14,529 nt of DNA from Limnohabitans sp. (GCA_030729445.1 JANQXJ010000212.1:1-14529); one strand, 5' to 3'; positions 1 through 8,713 are shown, counted from the stretch's first letter. Numbers and translations: made by a program. Notes: a model not told the origin generated them from the letters alone.

Positions 1-981
1 TCAACCGGGTCGGATCTGCGCCTTGATCACAACCTCTTTCCAGCGGGACTGTTCACGGGCCACAAAGGCCGCGTATTCAGCAGATGAGCCGCCGCCTGGT
101 ATGGCGCTTTCGGCCGCGTTTTGCGCCACCACTTCGGGCGACTTCACGGCTTTGGCGCATTCTTGCTGCAGTTTGGTGTTGATCTCGGGCGGTGTACCTG
201 TGCGGGCATGGATGCCGTACCACTGCACGGTTTCAAAGTCTTTGAAGCCCAATTCCTGCACGGTGGGCACGTCCGGCAAAACCGGGATGCGTTCGGTCGT
301 GCCCACGGCAATGCAGCGCAGGGCGCCGCTCTTGATGTGTGGCAACAGGGCAGGGGTGCCTGCAGAAAACAACTGGATGCGACCGGCCAGCACGTCGTTG
401 AGTGCGGGGCCTTTGCCGCGGTAGGGGATGTGGGTGATGAACATGCCGGTGGCCAGCTTGAGCGCTTCCATGGCCAAGTGGCCCGCGCTGGCGTTGCCTG
501 CAGAGGCGTAGTTCAGTTGACCGGGCCGGGACTTGACGTAGGCGATCAAGGATTTCAGGTCGGTGGCCGGTACGTCTTTGTGCACCACAAACAAGCTGGG
601 CACACGCGACAACAGGGTCACGGGCACAAAGTCCTTGTTCACGTCGTAACCGCTGTCGGGGTAGATCAAGGGGTTGACCGCCATCAGGCCGATGTGGCTC
701 ATGATGATGGTGTAGCCGTCTGCTGGGGCACGGTGGAGTTCTTGCATGGCGGGCACACCGCCACCGCCACCTTTGTTGTCGGTGACAAAGGACACGCCCA
801 TTTGCTTGTTCATCTGAGCCGCAATACGGCGAGCCACGATGCTCGAGGTGCCACCAGGCGCAAAGGGGATGATCCAACGGATGGGTTTGTTGGGCCAAGC
901 CGATTGGGCATGACCGGATACGCCAGTGGCCGCGAGGCCGGCAGCGCCCATCCATTTGAGGTAGTCACGCCGTGGAATCAA
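1..981 (-). CDS. Bug-family (TctC-like) periplasmic substrate-binding protein
   Basis: Extracytoplasmic binding protein of the tripartite tricarboxylate transporter type, expected to capture an organic acid in the periplasm; the ligand cannot be read from sequence. The N-terminus has a twin-arginine-like signal (RRDYLK at residues 4-9, then an Ala/Gly-rich stretch, cleavage near 25-29). The mature part opens with the Bug signature WPNKPIRWIIPFAPGG (29-44), followed by a Gly-rich ligand loop (70-76) and PADGYTI (86-92). The length of about 326 residues is usual. The stop is TGA at 1-3. The start is uncertain: no ATG precedes the signal peptide, and TTG at 979-981 is the best-placed start but has no close Shine-Dalgarno; an AGAGG lies too far upstream. 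The gene follows tctA by 95 bases on the same strand, so it may be co-transcribed or use its own promoter. It is clearly different from the TctC at 3094-4068 and may serve another ligand. Confidence 0.88.
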   Translation of the reverse strand: MIPRRDYLKWMGAAGLAATGVSGHAQSAWPNKPIRWIIPFAPGGTSSIVARRIAAQMNKQMGVSFVTDNKGGGGGVPAMQELHRAPADGYTIIMSHIGLMAVNPLIYPDSGYDVNKDFVPVTLLSRVPSLFVVHKDVPATDLKSLIAYVKSRPGQLNYASAGNASAGHLAMEALKLATGMFITHIPYRGKGPALNDVLAGRIQLFSAGTPALLPHIKSGALRCIAVGTTERIPVLPDVPTVQELGFKDFETVQWYGIHARTGTPPEINTKLQQECAKAVKSPEVVAQNAAESAIPGGGSSAEYAAFVAREQSRWKEVVIKAQIRPG

Positions 982-1076
982 GGGGTTTGGAGTGTCTTGC
1001 TTGCCTCTTTGCGCTAGTAATTAAAAAGGAATTTGAATAAAACAAAGAAGAGGTTTTTAAAGCGGGTTATTACGTA
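982..1076 (-). other. AT-rich gap between tctA and the downstream Bug gene
   Basis: This 95-base gap is markedly AT-rich around 1012-1076 compared with its GC-rich neighbours. An imperfect inverted repeat spans it: CCTCTTTG at 1004-1011 pairs with CAAAGAAGAGG at 1043-1053 apart from bulged bases. In the minus-strand transcript the downstream arm contains AAAGAGG, the only purine-rich stretch near the next gene. No convincing -35/-10 pair and no GC stem followed by a T-run is visible, so neither a promoter nor a terminator is called. Confidence 0.4.
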
Positions 1077-2573
1077 TCAGCGCTTGGCTGAATTGCGAAA
1101 TTTTCGCCACAGTGTCGGAGCCACAAGCAGCAAAACCGCGATCGCCATCAGGCTGCCCGACAAAGGTCGCGTGAAGAAGGTAGACCACTCGCCTTGGCTG
1201 ATGGTCAGGGCCTGGCGCATGGATTGCTCGGCCATTGGGGCCAAGATCAGGCCCACGATGAGCGGTGCCGCTGGAAAGTCAAAGCGCCGCATCAAATAAC
1301 CCAACAGGCCAAACAAAAAGAGCATGCCCACGTTGAACACCGAATTGCCAGCGCCATAAACGCCTGCTGTCGAGATGACAATGATGCCTGCGTAGAGCCA
1401 AGGCGGTGGAATCTTGAGCAGCTTGACCCACAAGCTGACCAGAGGCAGGTTCAAGACCAGCAAGATCACGTTGCCAATATAGAGGCTGGCAATCAGGGTC
1501 CAGACCAAACCACCTTGTTGGCTGAAGAGTTGGGGACCCGTCTGGATGCCATAGCCTTCAAAGGCCGACAGCATGATGGCCGCTGTGGCAGATGTGGGGA
1601 TGCCCAGCGTGAGCAAGGGCATGAGCACACCCGCCGCAGCCGCGTTGTTGGCGGCTTCAGGGCCGGCTACACCTTCAATGGCACCGTGGCCGAATTCTTC
1701 GGGATGTTTGGAGAGCTTTTTTTCGGTGTAATACGACAGCAAGGTGGGCAACTCGGCGCCGCCTGCAGGCATAGCGCCGATGGGGAAGCCGTAAAACGCA
1801 CCGCGGAGCCAGGCTTTCCAAGATCGGCCCCAGTCGCTTTTGCTCATCCAGAGGCTGCCCGACAATTTCATCACTTCGCCGCCTTTGGACTCGCGTCCTT
1901 GCCAGGCCAGGTACAAAGCCTCACCCACCGCAAACAGGCCCACAGCCGCCACGGTCACTTCGATGCCGTCCAGCAGTTCGGGACGGCCAAACGTGAAGCG
2001 CGGTTGACCGGTTTGCAGATCGATGCCGATCATGCCCAGCAGCAGACCCAGACTCAGCGCCACCACACCGCGCAGCATAGAGTTGCCCAGCACGGCGGAC
2101 ACGGCCACCAAGGACAGCACCATCAGGCTGAAGTATTCGGCGGGGCCAAAAGCCAGTGCCGCATCAACCACCAAGGGCGCAAAGAAAGTCAATGCCAAAG
2201 TACCGATGGTGCCAGCCACAAAGCTGCCGATGGCAGCAGTGGCCAGTGCCTGACCTGCGCGGCCACGCCGCGCCATTTTGTTGCCCTCCAATGCGGTGAC
2301 CACTGCGGCAGACTCACCCGGGGTGTTGAGCAAGATGGAGGTGGTGGAGCCGCCATAGGCAGCGCCATAGTAGATGCCCGCAAACATGACGAACATGCTG
2401 GTGGCAGGCACATGGTAGGTCAGGGGCAGCAGCAGGGCGATGGTCAGCGCCGGGCCAATGCCTGGCAAGACGCCCACCAGTGTGCCCACAAAACAACCGA
2501 TGAAACCCCACATCAGGGTGGTCGGTTGCAGTGCAATGGCGAAGCCGCCCATCAGGGCGTCAAAAGCTTCCAT
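1077..2573 (-). CDS. tctA: TctA, large membrane subunit of tripartite tricarboxylate transporter
   Basis: Large integral membrane subunit (498 residues) that forms the translocation path of a TTT secondary transporter for citrate-like tricarboxylates, working with TctB and the binding protein TctC in the inner membrane. About a dozen hydrophobic segments are visible. The family hallmarks appear in two mirrored halves: GTLVGVLPGIGP (30-41) with YGGSTTSILLNTPGE (73-87), and FPIGAMPAGGAELPT (263-277) with GPEAANNAAAAG followed by LLTLGIPTSATAA (304-332). The length is typical. The start is ATG at 2571-2573 and the stop TGA at 1077-1079; the Shine-Dalgarno is weak (CTGGA). It follows tctB by 59 bases that contain palindromes. 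Family assignment is very secure; the exact tricarboxylate is inferred from the tctCBA-tctDE arrangement. Confidence 0.95.
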   Translation of the reverse strand: MEAFDALMGGFAIALQPTTLMWGFIGCFVGTLVGVLPGIGPALTIALLLPLTYHVPATSMFVMFAGIYYGAAYGGSTTSILLNTPGESAAVVTALEGNKMARRGRAGQALATAAIGSFVAGTIGTLALTFFAPLVVDAALAFGPAEYFSLMVLSLVAVSAVLGNSMLRGVVALSLGLLLGMIGIDLQTGQPRFTFGRPELLDGIEVTVAAVGLFAVGEALYLAWQGRESKGGEVMKLSGSLWMSKSDWGRSWKAWLRGAFYGFPIGAMPAGGAELPTLLSYYTEKKLSKHPEEFGHGAIEGVAGPEAANNAAAAGVLMPLLTLGIPTSATAAIMLSAFEGYGIQTGPQLFSQQGGLVWTLIASLYIGNVILLVLNLPLVSLWVKLLKIPPPWLYAGIIVISTAGVYGAGNSVFNVGMLFLFGLLGYLMRRFDFPAAPLIVGLILAPMAEQSMRQALTISQGEWSTFFTRPLSGSLMAIAVLLLVAPTLWRKFRNSAKR

Positions 2574-2584
2574 GAGGAAATCCA

Positions 2585-2623
2585 GTTGAAAAATGAGGAA
2601 TGTTCAACCCAAGAGACGGTCTC
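2585..2623. repeat. Two inverted repeats in the tctB-tctA intercistronic gap
   Basis: GTTGAA (2585-2590) and TTCAAC (2603-2608) form a perfect 6-bp inverted repeat with a 12-base interior. GAGAC (2613-2617) and GTCTC (2619-2623) form a second around a single base. Both lie between the tctB stop and the tctA start. In the transcript the first could fold as a hairpin roughly 11 bases before the tctA start codon, so it could influence tctA translation or message stability. The structure is seen in the sequence; the function is a guess. Confidence 0.35.
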
Positions 2624-2632
2624 GGGCGGGGC

Positions 2633-3097
2633 TCAGATCCACCCAGGCAAGGCAGGTCCCAGGCCAACGCCCAACAGTCGGGCAAAGACAATCCAAAACA
2701 CCGTGGCGATCAGGCTGCAAATCACCAGCGATTTGCCATTCAAGGGTGCATCAAAAGCGCGGGCAATCAGCATGCCGCACAAGGTTGCAGGCAGCACAAA
2801 CCCCAGGGGAATGACCAGCAAGATGAAGGTCGCACCCCCCGCGAGCAGGCTGAGCAAGCGGGTGTTGGCACCAGGCAGGGGTTCCTGCCCGGGCTCTTGG
2901 CTCACGTCGACTTGGCGGCCACGCCAGGCGCTGACGCCATACAGCGCAGCCACCAAGCTCAAGGCCCCGACAATGGCGGCCGGGGCCAGCACGGGGCCCA
3001 CAGTCATCTGCATCAAAGATTCAGGAATGACCGTGATTTGCCATGCTGCCACTGCGCACAATGCCATCAACAAGAAAGCAAGGCGCAAAGCGGTCAT
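2633..3097 (-). CDS. tctB: TctB, small membrane subunit of tripartite tricarboxylate transporter
   Basis: Small membrane subunit (154 residues) of the TTT transporter, of poorly defined function but required alongside TctA. Four hydrophobic segments are visible: residues about 5-22, 32-52, 82-106 and 124-148. A hydrophilic loop (about 58-80, rich in Q, E and P) joins the second and third. The segment layout and size match the TctB family, which diverges strongly in sequence. Its ATG (3095-3097) overlaps the tctC stop as ATGA, indicating translational coupling with tctC. The identification rests on topology and on its position between tctC and tctA. Confidence 0.9.
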   Translation of the reverse strand: MTALRLAFLLMALCAVAAWQITVIPESLMQMTVGPVLAPAAIVGALSLVAALYGVSAWRGRQVDVSQEPGQEPLPGANTRLLSLLAGGATFILLVIPLGFVLPATLCGMLIARAFDAPLNGKSLVICSLIATVFWIVFARLLGVGLGPALPGWI

Positions 3098-4068
3098 GCC
3101 AGGCCCAGATCTTTCATGATCACTTCGGTGGCCTTGATGTTGGCTTCGATTTCTCGCTCAAATGGACGCTCGGTCATGAACACATCGGTCCACTTGCGGG
3201 TTTCGAGTTCCTTTTTCCAAGCATCGGATGCGTGGACCTTGCTGATGAAGTCGATCAGTTTGTCGCGCTGTGCCTGGCTGATGCCAGGGGCTGCAAACAC
3301 GCCGCGCCAGTTGGCGGCGGTCACGTTCACGCCCAGCTCGGTCAGTGTAGGCACATTCACACCGGGAATGCGGCGGTTGCCAGACACGGCCAATGCGACC
3401 ATGCGGCCGGCCTTGATCTGTTCTTCGAATTCGGAATAGCCTGAGATACCGGCTGTGACTTGACCACCCAAAATGGCGGCGTTGGCAGGACCTCCACCCG
3501 CAAAGGCCACATAAGCGGCTTCGCGTGGGTTACGGCCTAGGGCTTGAATGATCATGCCCAGCAAGATGTGGTCGGTACCGCCAGCACTACCGCCAGCCAC
3601 CGAAACAGCCTTGGGGTTGGCTTTGATGGCGGCTTCCAAGTCTTTCCAAGTCTTGATCTTGCCGTTGGTGGGCACAGCAATCACACCAGCTTCCTCGGTC
3701 AGGCGAGCGATGGGGGTAACGTTGCGCATGGTCACGGGGCTCTTGTTGGCAATGCCAGCGCCGACCATGACCGAGCCGCCGACCATGAGGCTGTTGCCTT
3801 GGCCTTTGCGCTGGTTCACATAGCGGGGCAGACCCACCATGCCGCCGGCGCCGCCCACGTTTTCAAATTGCATGTTGCCCACCAAGCCTGCGGCTTTGGC
3901 GGCACGTTCGATGGCACGGGCTGTGCCATCCCAGCCACCACCAGGAGCGGCAGGCACGAACATGTTCAGGGTGTCGAACAGGGGTTTGGCTTGCGCCCAT
4001 GCGGGCAAAGCCATGGAGGCACCAGCGGCTGCGCCGATGGCCAGAAAGTCGCGTTTTGAAATGGACAT
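3094..4068 (-). CDS. tctC: TctC, periplasmic tricarboxylate-binding protein
   Basis: Binding subunit (324 residues) of the TTT transporter, delivering a citrate-type tricarboxylate to TctAB from the periplasm. The N-terminal signal reads SKRDFLAIG, a twin-arginine-like motif with a KR pair, with cleavage likely after AWA (23-25). The mature protein starts with the TctC signature FVPAAPGGGWDGTAR (37-51), followed by VGGAGGMVGL (71-80). A later GGSAGGTDH segment fits the second ligand loop. An upstream in-frame ATG would give 31 extra residues, but ATG 4066-4068 is preceded by AGGAGA five bases away and directly starts the signal peptide, so it is preferred. First gene of tctCBA and divergent from tctDE, whose regulator is the likely activator. 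Confidence 0.94.
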   Translation of the reverse strand: MSISKRDFLAIGAAAGASMALPAWAQAKPLFDTLNMFVPAAPGGGWDGTARAIERAAKAAGLVGNMQFENVGGAGGMVGLPRYVNQRKGQGNSLMVGGSVMVGAGIANKSPVTMRNVTPIARLTEEAGVIAVPTNGKIKTWKDLEAAIKANPKAVSVAGGSAGGTDHILLGMIIQALGRNPREAAYVAFAGGGPANAAILGGQVTAGISGYSEFEEQIKAGRMVALAVSGNRRIPGVNVPTLTELGVNVTAANWRGVFAAPGISQAQRDKLIDFISKVHASDAWKKELETRKWTDVFMTERPFEREIEANIKATEVIMKDLGLA

Positions 4069-4073
4069 GCAGG

Positions 4074-4079
4074 TCTCCT
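4074..4079 (-). promoter_or_regulatory. Ribosome binding site of tctC
   Basis: On the minus strand these bases read AGGAGA, five bases before the ATG at 4066-4068. This is the clearest Shine-Dalgarno in the transporter operon. It decides the tctC start in favour of the shorter form over the in-frame ATG at 4159-4161. Confidence 0.8.
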
Positions 4080-4131
4080 GTGTGAAAATCATGTGGAACT
4101 GCCGGGCCCATGCCCAGCAGATTCGCTGATT

Positions 4132-4153
4132 TTGGTGCAGTGCCTCGCGCCAA
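4132..4153. promoter_or_regulatory. Inverted repeat in tctC-tctD control region
   Basis: TTGGTGC (4132-4138) and GCGCCAA (4147-4153) are inverted copies with one mismatch, separated by 8 bases. The element lies in the divergent gap, about 64 bases upstream of tctC and about 28 bases before the preferred tctD start. It could be an operator for an additional regulator or a message structure. No known consensus was matched. Confidence 0.35.
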
Positions 4154-4154
4154 A

Positions 4155-4171
4155 CTGTCATTCACCTGTCA
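4155..4171. promoter_or_regulatory. Tandem repeat, candidate TctD binding site
   Basis: CTGTCA occurs at 4155-4160 and again at 4166-4171, start-to-start distance 11 bases. OmpR-family response regulators typically bind tandem half-sites spaced by about one helical turn, and the adjacent tctD encodes such a regulator. On the minus strand the outer copy extends to TTGACA (4167-4172), identical to a sigma70 -35 box, but no -10 box follows at 16-18 bases. The repeats lie about 90-100 bases upstream of the tctC start, a plausible activator position. The repeat is seen; its role is inferred. Confidence 0.45.
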
Positions 4172-4181
4172 AACCGCTTCA

Positions 4182-4894
4182 GTGAATACCCTAAAGCCTC
4201 GAATTCTGTTGGTGGAAGACTCAGCCGACATCGCGCTGTCTTTGGGCGCTGCTTTGCGTCAGGGCGGCATGGATGTTCAATTTGCCACCGATGGCCTGCA
4301 AGCCGATGCTCGTTTGCAACCAGGCCATGGCTTTGATGCGGTTTTGCTGGATTTGCAGTTACCCGGGCAAGATGGCTTGAGCGTTTTACAGGCTTTGCGA
4401 TCGCGTGGTGATGCTGTGGCTGTGTTGGTGTTGACCGCCCGCGCCAGCGTGCCCGATCGGGTGCTGGGCTTGAACATGGGGGCTGATGATTATTTGCCCA
4501 AGCCCTTTGATTTGACCGAGTTGGAAGCCCGCTTGCAAGTATTGCTCCGTCGCCACGGCCGAAGCAAATCGGCGGCACTGCGCTGGGGTCCTTTGGAAAT
4601 GCAGCCTGACGGCAGTGCTTGTCAATGGCAGGGTCAGGTGTTGGCATTGACCAAGCGCGAGTCCGCAGCTTTGCGCGTGTTGATGGCGTCACCAGAGCGC
4701 ACGGTCAGCAAAGAGCAGTTGCATGCCGAAGTGTTTGCCGATGAGGCGACGGGCCTGGATGCGGTGGAAGTGCTGATTTACCGCCTGCGCAAAAAACTCG
4801 AAGCGGCAGCTCAGGTGCAAAGTGGATCTGCGCAGGTCCTGATCACCACTTTCCGCGGCATGGGTTATATGCTGACCTCACCAGCGGGCATGGC

Positions 4895-4898
<4 letters not shown>
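4182..4898 (+). CDS. tctD: TctD, OmpR-family response regulator
   Basis: DNA-binding response regulator (238 residues) paired with TctE, expected to control tctCBA in response to extracellular tricarboxylate. The receiver domain (about 7-120) shows the acidic pair E12/D13, phospho-acceptor D57 in LLDLQLPGQDG, T85 and K107 in LPKPFD. A winged-helix output domain fills about 135-235, including TKRESAALRVLM and VEVLIYRLRKKL. The start is not certain: GTG at 4182 gives the usual short leader before RILLVEDS, while GTG 4140 and ATG 4110 lie further upstream in frame, and none has a strong Shine-Dalgarno. The stop overlaps the tctE start as ATGA, so the pair is translationally coupled. The pairing with the transporter rests on divergent adjacency, the classical tct arrangement. 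Confidence 0.92.
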
Positions 4899-6307
<1,409 letters not shown>

Positions 6308-6313
6308 TGTGGG

Positions 6314-6331
6314 GCCCCAGCGCCCTGGGGC
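6314..6331. terminator. GC-rich hairpin between convergent tctE and hexR
   Basis: GCCCCAG (6314-6320) and CTGGGGC (6325-6331) form a perfect 7-bp stem with a CGCC loop, extendable outward by a G-T and a G-C pair. It lies directly between the 3' ends of two convergent genes, touching the hexR stop. No T-run follows on either side, so it is not a textbook intrinsic terminator. It could act as a bidirectional 3'-end structure. Confidence 0.55.
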
Positions 6332-7177
6332 TCAGGTGTAACGTTTGCTGCTCAGGTTTTTCTTCATGTCGCGCAGCACGGGCTGCAGTTCTTCGCCGAT
6401 GCGCAGGGCCACCGTGGTGGCCAAAATGTCGATGATGAGCAGGTGCAGCAGCCGCGAGACCATGGGGCTGTATTTGTCGTAGCCCTCGGGGTGGTCGGCC
6501 GTGAGGTGGATGTGCCCAGCACTGGCCAGGGGCGAGCCGCTGGCGGTGATGACGATGGTGGTGGCGCCCTGCTTTTTCGCGATGTCGCAGGCGTCCATCA
6601 GGTCACGCGTGCGGCCCGAGTTCGAGATGATCACGGCGCAGTCGCCGGGGCGCAGCATGGAGGCGCTCATGACCTGCATGTGGCCGTCGCTGTAGGCGAT
6701 GGCGTTCACACCCAGCCTGAAGAATTTGTGTTGTGCGTCTTGTGCCACGATGCCGGAGTTGCCCACCCCGTAAAACTCGATGCGGCGGTTGGTTTTTTGT
6801 GTGGCAGCCAACGCATGTGCAGCATGCTCCAGCGCAAAAGAGCTGGCATCGTTGCGGTATTTCAAAAACGCGGCCACCGTGTTGTCGATGACTTTGACGG
6901 CGATGTCGCTGGTTTTGTCGTCTGCGTCCACGCTGCGGTGGATGAAAGGCACACCTTCACTCACACTGCCAGCCAGCTTGAGTTTGAAGTCGGACAAACC
7001 GTCGTACCCCACACTGCGGCAAAAGCGCACCACGGTGGGTTTGCTCACATGCGCTCGGTCGGCCAACTCTGTGACGGGCAAGTTGGCAAAGGCACGAGGG
7101 TCGGCCAAGACGAGCTTGCCCACGCGTTGCTCGGCCGGAGCCAGGGAGGGCAAAGAGGCTCTGATTCGGTCAAGCAT
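6332..7177 (-). CDS. hexR: HexR, RpiR-family repressor of glucose catabolism
   Basis: Transcriptional regulator (281 residues) with the RpiR layout: an N-terminal helix-turn-helix domain (about 1-77; recognition region VTELADRAHVSKPTVVRFCR, 35-54) and a C-terminal SIS sugar-phosphate-binding domain (about 120-255) with GVGNSG (137-142) and ISNSGRT (184-190). In pseudomonads, HexR represses zwf and Entner-Doudoroff genes and is released by 2-keto-3-deoxy-6-phosphogluconate; serines in these SIS loops are needed for that response. Here it lies 14 bases downstream of zwf on the same strand, the arrangement expected for an autoregulated zwf-hexR unit. A GGAG sits seven bases before the ATG. Its likely operator is the palindrome at 8666-8697. 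The HexR assignment, as opposed to another RpiR member, leans on the zwf context. Confidence 0.9.
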   Translation of the reverse strand: MLDRIRASLPSLAPAEQRVGKLVLADPRAFANLPVTELADRAHVSKPTVVRFCRSVGYDGLSDFKLKLAGSVSEGVPFIHRSVDADDKTSDIAVKVIDNTVAAFLKYRNDASSFALEHAAHALAATQKTNRRIEFYGVGNSGIVAQDAQHKFFRLGVNAIAYSDGHMQVMSASMLRPGDCAVIISNSGRTRDLMDACDIAKKQGATTIVITASGSPLASAGHIHLTADHPEGYDKYSPMVSRLLHLLIIDILATTVALRIGEELQPVLRDMKKNLSSKRYT

Positions 7178-7191
7178 GGGGTGTCTCCGGT

Positions 7192-8655
7192 TTATATTTC
7201 TTCAGACCAGCAAAAGCCATCACGGGCGATCATGGCGCTGGATGCGCTCGGTCCCCAGGTGCCGGCGGCATAAGGGCGTGGGCCGATGGTGTCGTTCTTC
7301 CAATGTTGCAAGATGGGCTCGACCCAACGCCAGGCTTCTTCTTGTTCGTCGCTGCGCACGAACAGGTTGAGTCGGCCGTCCAGTACATCGAGCAGCAAGC
7401 GCTCGTAAGCGCCCACCCGCTGGCTCCCAAAGCGCTTGTCAAAGTCCAAGTCCAGGTGCACCGGGCTCAGGTTGGCGCCACCGCTGCCTTCGCCGCGCTT
7501 GCTTTGGCCTTGGGCGAACAGGTGCAACTCCAGCCCGTCTTTGGGTTGCAAATGGATGACCAGTTTGTTGGCTTGGCCCAAAGGGCTTTTGAAGATCTCG
7601 TGGGGTGTTTTGCGGAAATTGACTTCGATGTGCGCTTCGCGCGAGGCCATGCGTTTGCCGGTGCGGATGTAAAACGGCACGCCCGCCCAGCGCCAGTTGG
7701 CGATCTCGGTGCGCAGCGCCACAAAGGTTTCTGTGCTGCTGCTCGGGCTGACGCCGGTTTCCTCGCGATATGCGGGTACGGCCTGTCCGAAGACATTGCC
7801 TGCGCTGTATTGGCCGCGGATGACGTGTTGGCTCAGGGTCTCGGGTGTCCAGGGCTTCAGGGCACGCAACACCTTGAGCTTTTCGTCGCGGATGGCGTCG
7901 GCATGGGCGTTGATCGGGGGCTCCATGGCAATGGCGCACAGCAGTTGCAGCGCATGGTTTTGCACCATGTCGCGCAGCGCACCGGTGGTTTCGTAAAAAC
8001 CACCGCGTTTTTCCACGCCCAGCTCTTCGGACATGGTGATCTGGATGTTGGCGATGTGTTCGCGCCGCCACAAGGGCTCAAACAAGGCGTTGCCAAAGCG
8101 CATGGCAAACAGGTTTTGCACTGCGGGCTTGCCCAGGTAGTGGTCGATGCGGAAGATTTGCTGCTCTTTGAAAACTTGTCCCACCGCCTTGTTGATGGCG
8201 CGGTTGGAGGCCAGGTCGTGACCGAGTGGTTTTTCCAGCACGATGCGGGTCTTGGCAGTGTTCAGGCCGTTGGCGGCGAGCTGCTCGCAAACAGTGGTGA
8301 ACAGGTTGGGCGCGGTGGACAAATACATCACCACGCTGTCGGTCTCGCGCTCGGCCAAACGGGCTGACAAGGCGGCATAAGACTCCGGCTTGGACAGGTC
8401 CATGCGCACGTAACACAGCAAACTGGCAAAGCGGGCAAATTCTTCGCTGTTGGGGCGCTTGTCACCGTCGACTTGGTCAAAACGTGACTGAATTTGCTGA
8501 CGGTATTGTTCGTCGGTCAGATCGTCGCGGCCCACACCAATGATGCGGCCACCTTCAGGCAGACTGTCGTGACGGTACGCCTGAAACAGCGCGGGCATGA
8601 GTTTGCGCCAGACCAGATCGCCCGTGCCGCCAAAGAAAACCAAATCAAAAGCCAT
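7192..8655 (-). CDS. zwf: Glucose-6-phosphate 1-dehydrogenase
   Basis: Cytoplasmic enzyme (487 residues) oxidising glucose 6-phosphate to 6-phosphogluconolactone with NAD(P)+, the entry to the oxidative pentose phosphate and Entner-Doudoroff routes. The N-terminal Rossmann fold has GGTGDLVWRKLMPAL (9-23), where the family often has GASGDL. Next come EKPLGHD (141-147) and the active-site signature RIDHYLGK (169-176), whose His is the substrate-binding residue. The C-terminal domain includes the conserved region around IRTGKRM. Length is normal. The start is ATG 8653-8655; no clear Shine-Dalgarno precedes it. It is the first gene of a zwf-hexR pair divergent from tal-pgi. No lactonase (pgl), edd or eda is present nearby, so those steps must be encoded elsewhere. 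Confidence 0.97.
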   Translation of the reverse strand: MAFDLVFFGGTGDLVWRKLMPALFQAYRHDSLPEGGRIIGVGRDDLTDEQYRQQIQSRFDQVDGDKRPNSEEFARFASLLCYVRMDLSKPESYAALSARLAERETDSVVMYLSTAPNLFTTVCEQLAANGLNTAKTRIVLEKPLGHDLASNRAINKAVGQVFKEQQIFRIDHYLGKPAVQNLFAMRFGNALFEPLWRREHIANIQITMSEELGVEKRGGFYETTGALRDMVQNHALQLLCAIAMEPPINAHADAIRDEKLKVLRALKPWTPETLSQHVIRGQYSAGNVFGQAVPAYREETGVSPSSSTETFVALRTEIANWRWAGVPFYIRTGKRMASREAHIEVNFRKTPHEIFKSPLGQANKLVIHLQPKDGLELHLFAQGQSKRGEGSGGANLSPVHLDLDFDKRFGSQRVGAYERLLLDVLDGRLNLFVRSDEQEEAWRWVEPILQHWKNDTIGPRPYAAGTWGPSASSAMIARDGFCWSEEI

Positions 8656-8665
8656 GATGTTCTTG

Positions 8666-8697
8666 AGTTACATGAAAAATTGATTTGTAATGTAACT
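8666..8697. promoter_or_regulatory. 32-bp near-palindrome, candidate HexR operator
   Basis: AGTTACAT (8666-8673) and ATGTAACT (8690-8697) are perfect inverted copies. The interior also pairs (AAAT at 8677-8680 with ATTT at 8683-8686), giving 13 of 16 symmetrical positions. The TGTAAC-type half-site resembles the TGTAAT-type halves described for HexR sites in some gammaproteobacteria. The element lies in the 83-bp gap between zwf-hexR and tal-pgi and covers the -35 region of the tal promoter, as expected for a repressor site. Palindrome and position are read directly; HexR as the ligand is inferred. Confidence 0.6.
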
Positions 8698-8713
8698 TTG
8701 TTTCACGGATAAT
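8685..8713 (+). promoter_or_regulatory. Sigma70-like promoter for tal-pgi
   Basis: TTGTAA (8685-8690) and GATAAT (8708-8713) are separated by exactly 17 bases and match the -35 and -10 consensus at 4 and 5 of 6 positions. Initiation near 8720 would leave a short leader before the tal ATG at 8739. The -35 box lies inside the near-palindrome, so repressor binding should block it. Confidence 0.6.

Noticed and set aside
1194..3119. Long plus-strand open frame of 641 codons opposite tctA and tctB
   Set aside because: Its product is rich in His, Gln, Arg and Gly with no domain pattern, as expected from the complement of GC-rich coding DNA. The minus-strand TctA and TctB readings have clear family motifs and topology.
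4136..4153. Possible sigma54 promoter (TGGCGCG...TGCA on the minus strand)
   Set aside because: The GG and GC elements are one base too far apart for the -24/-12 rule, and no enhancer-binding activator is encoded nearby.
4069..4161. N-terminal extension of TctC to ATG 4159-4161
   Set aside because: It would place 31 polar residues before a normal signal peptide. A strong AGGAGA lies just before the internal ATG at 4066-4068.
4110..4181. N-terminal extension of TctD from ATG 4110
   Set aside because: The extra 24 residues are not typical of the family, have no good ribosome site, and would overlap the putative control repeats. GTG at 4182 gives the standard leader before the receiver domain.
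7303..8367. Plus-strand open frame of 354 codons opposite zwf
   Set aside because: No recognisable domain, and it is fully covered by zwf with its RIDHYLGK active site.
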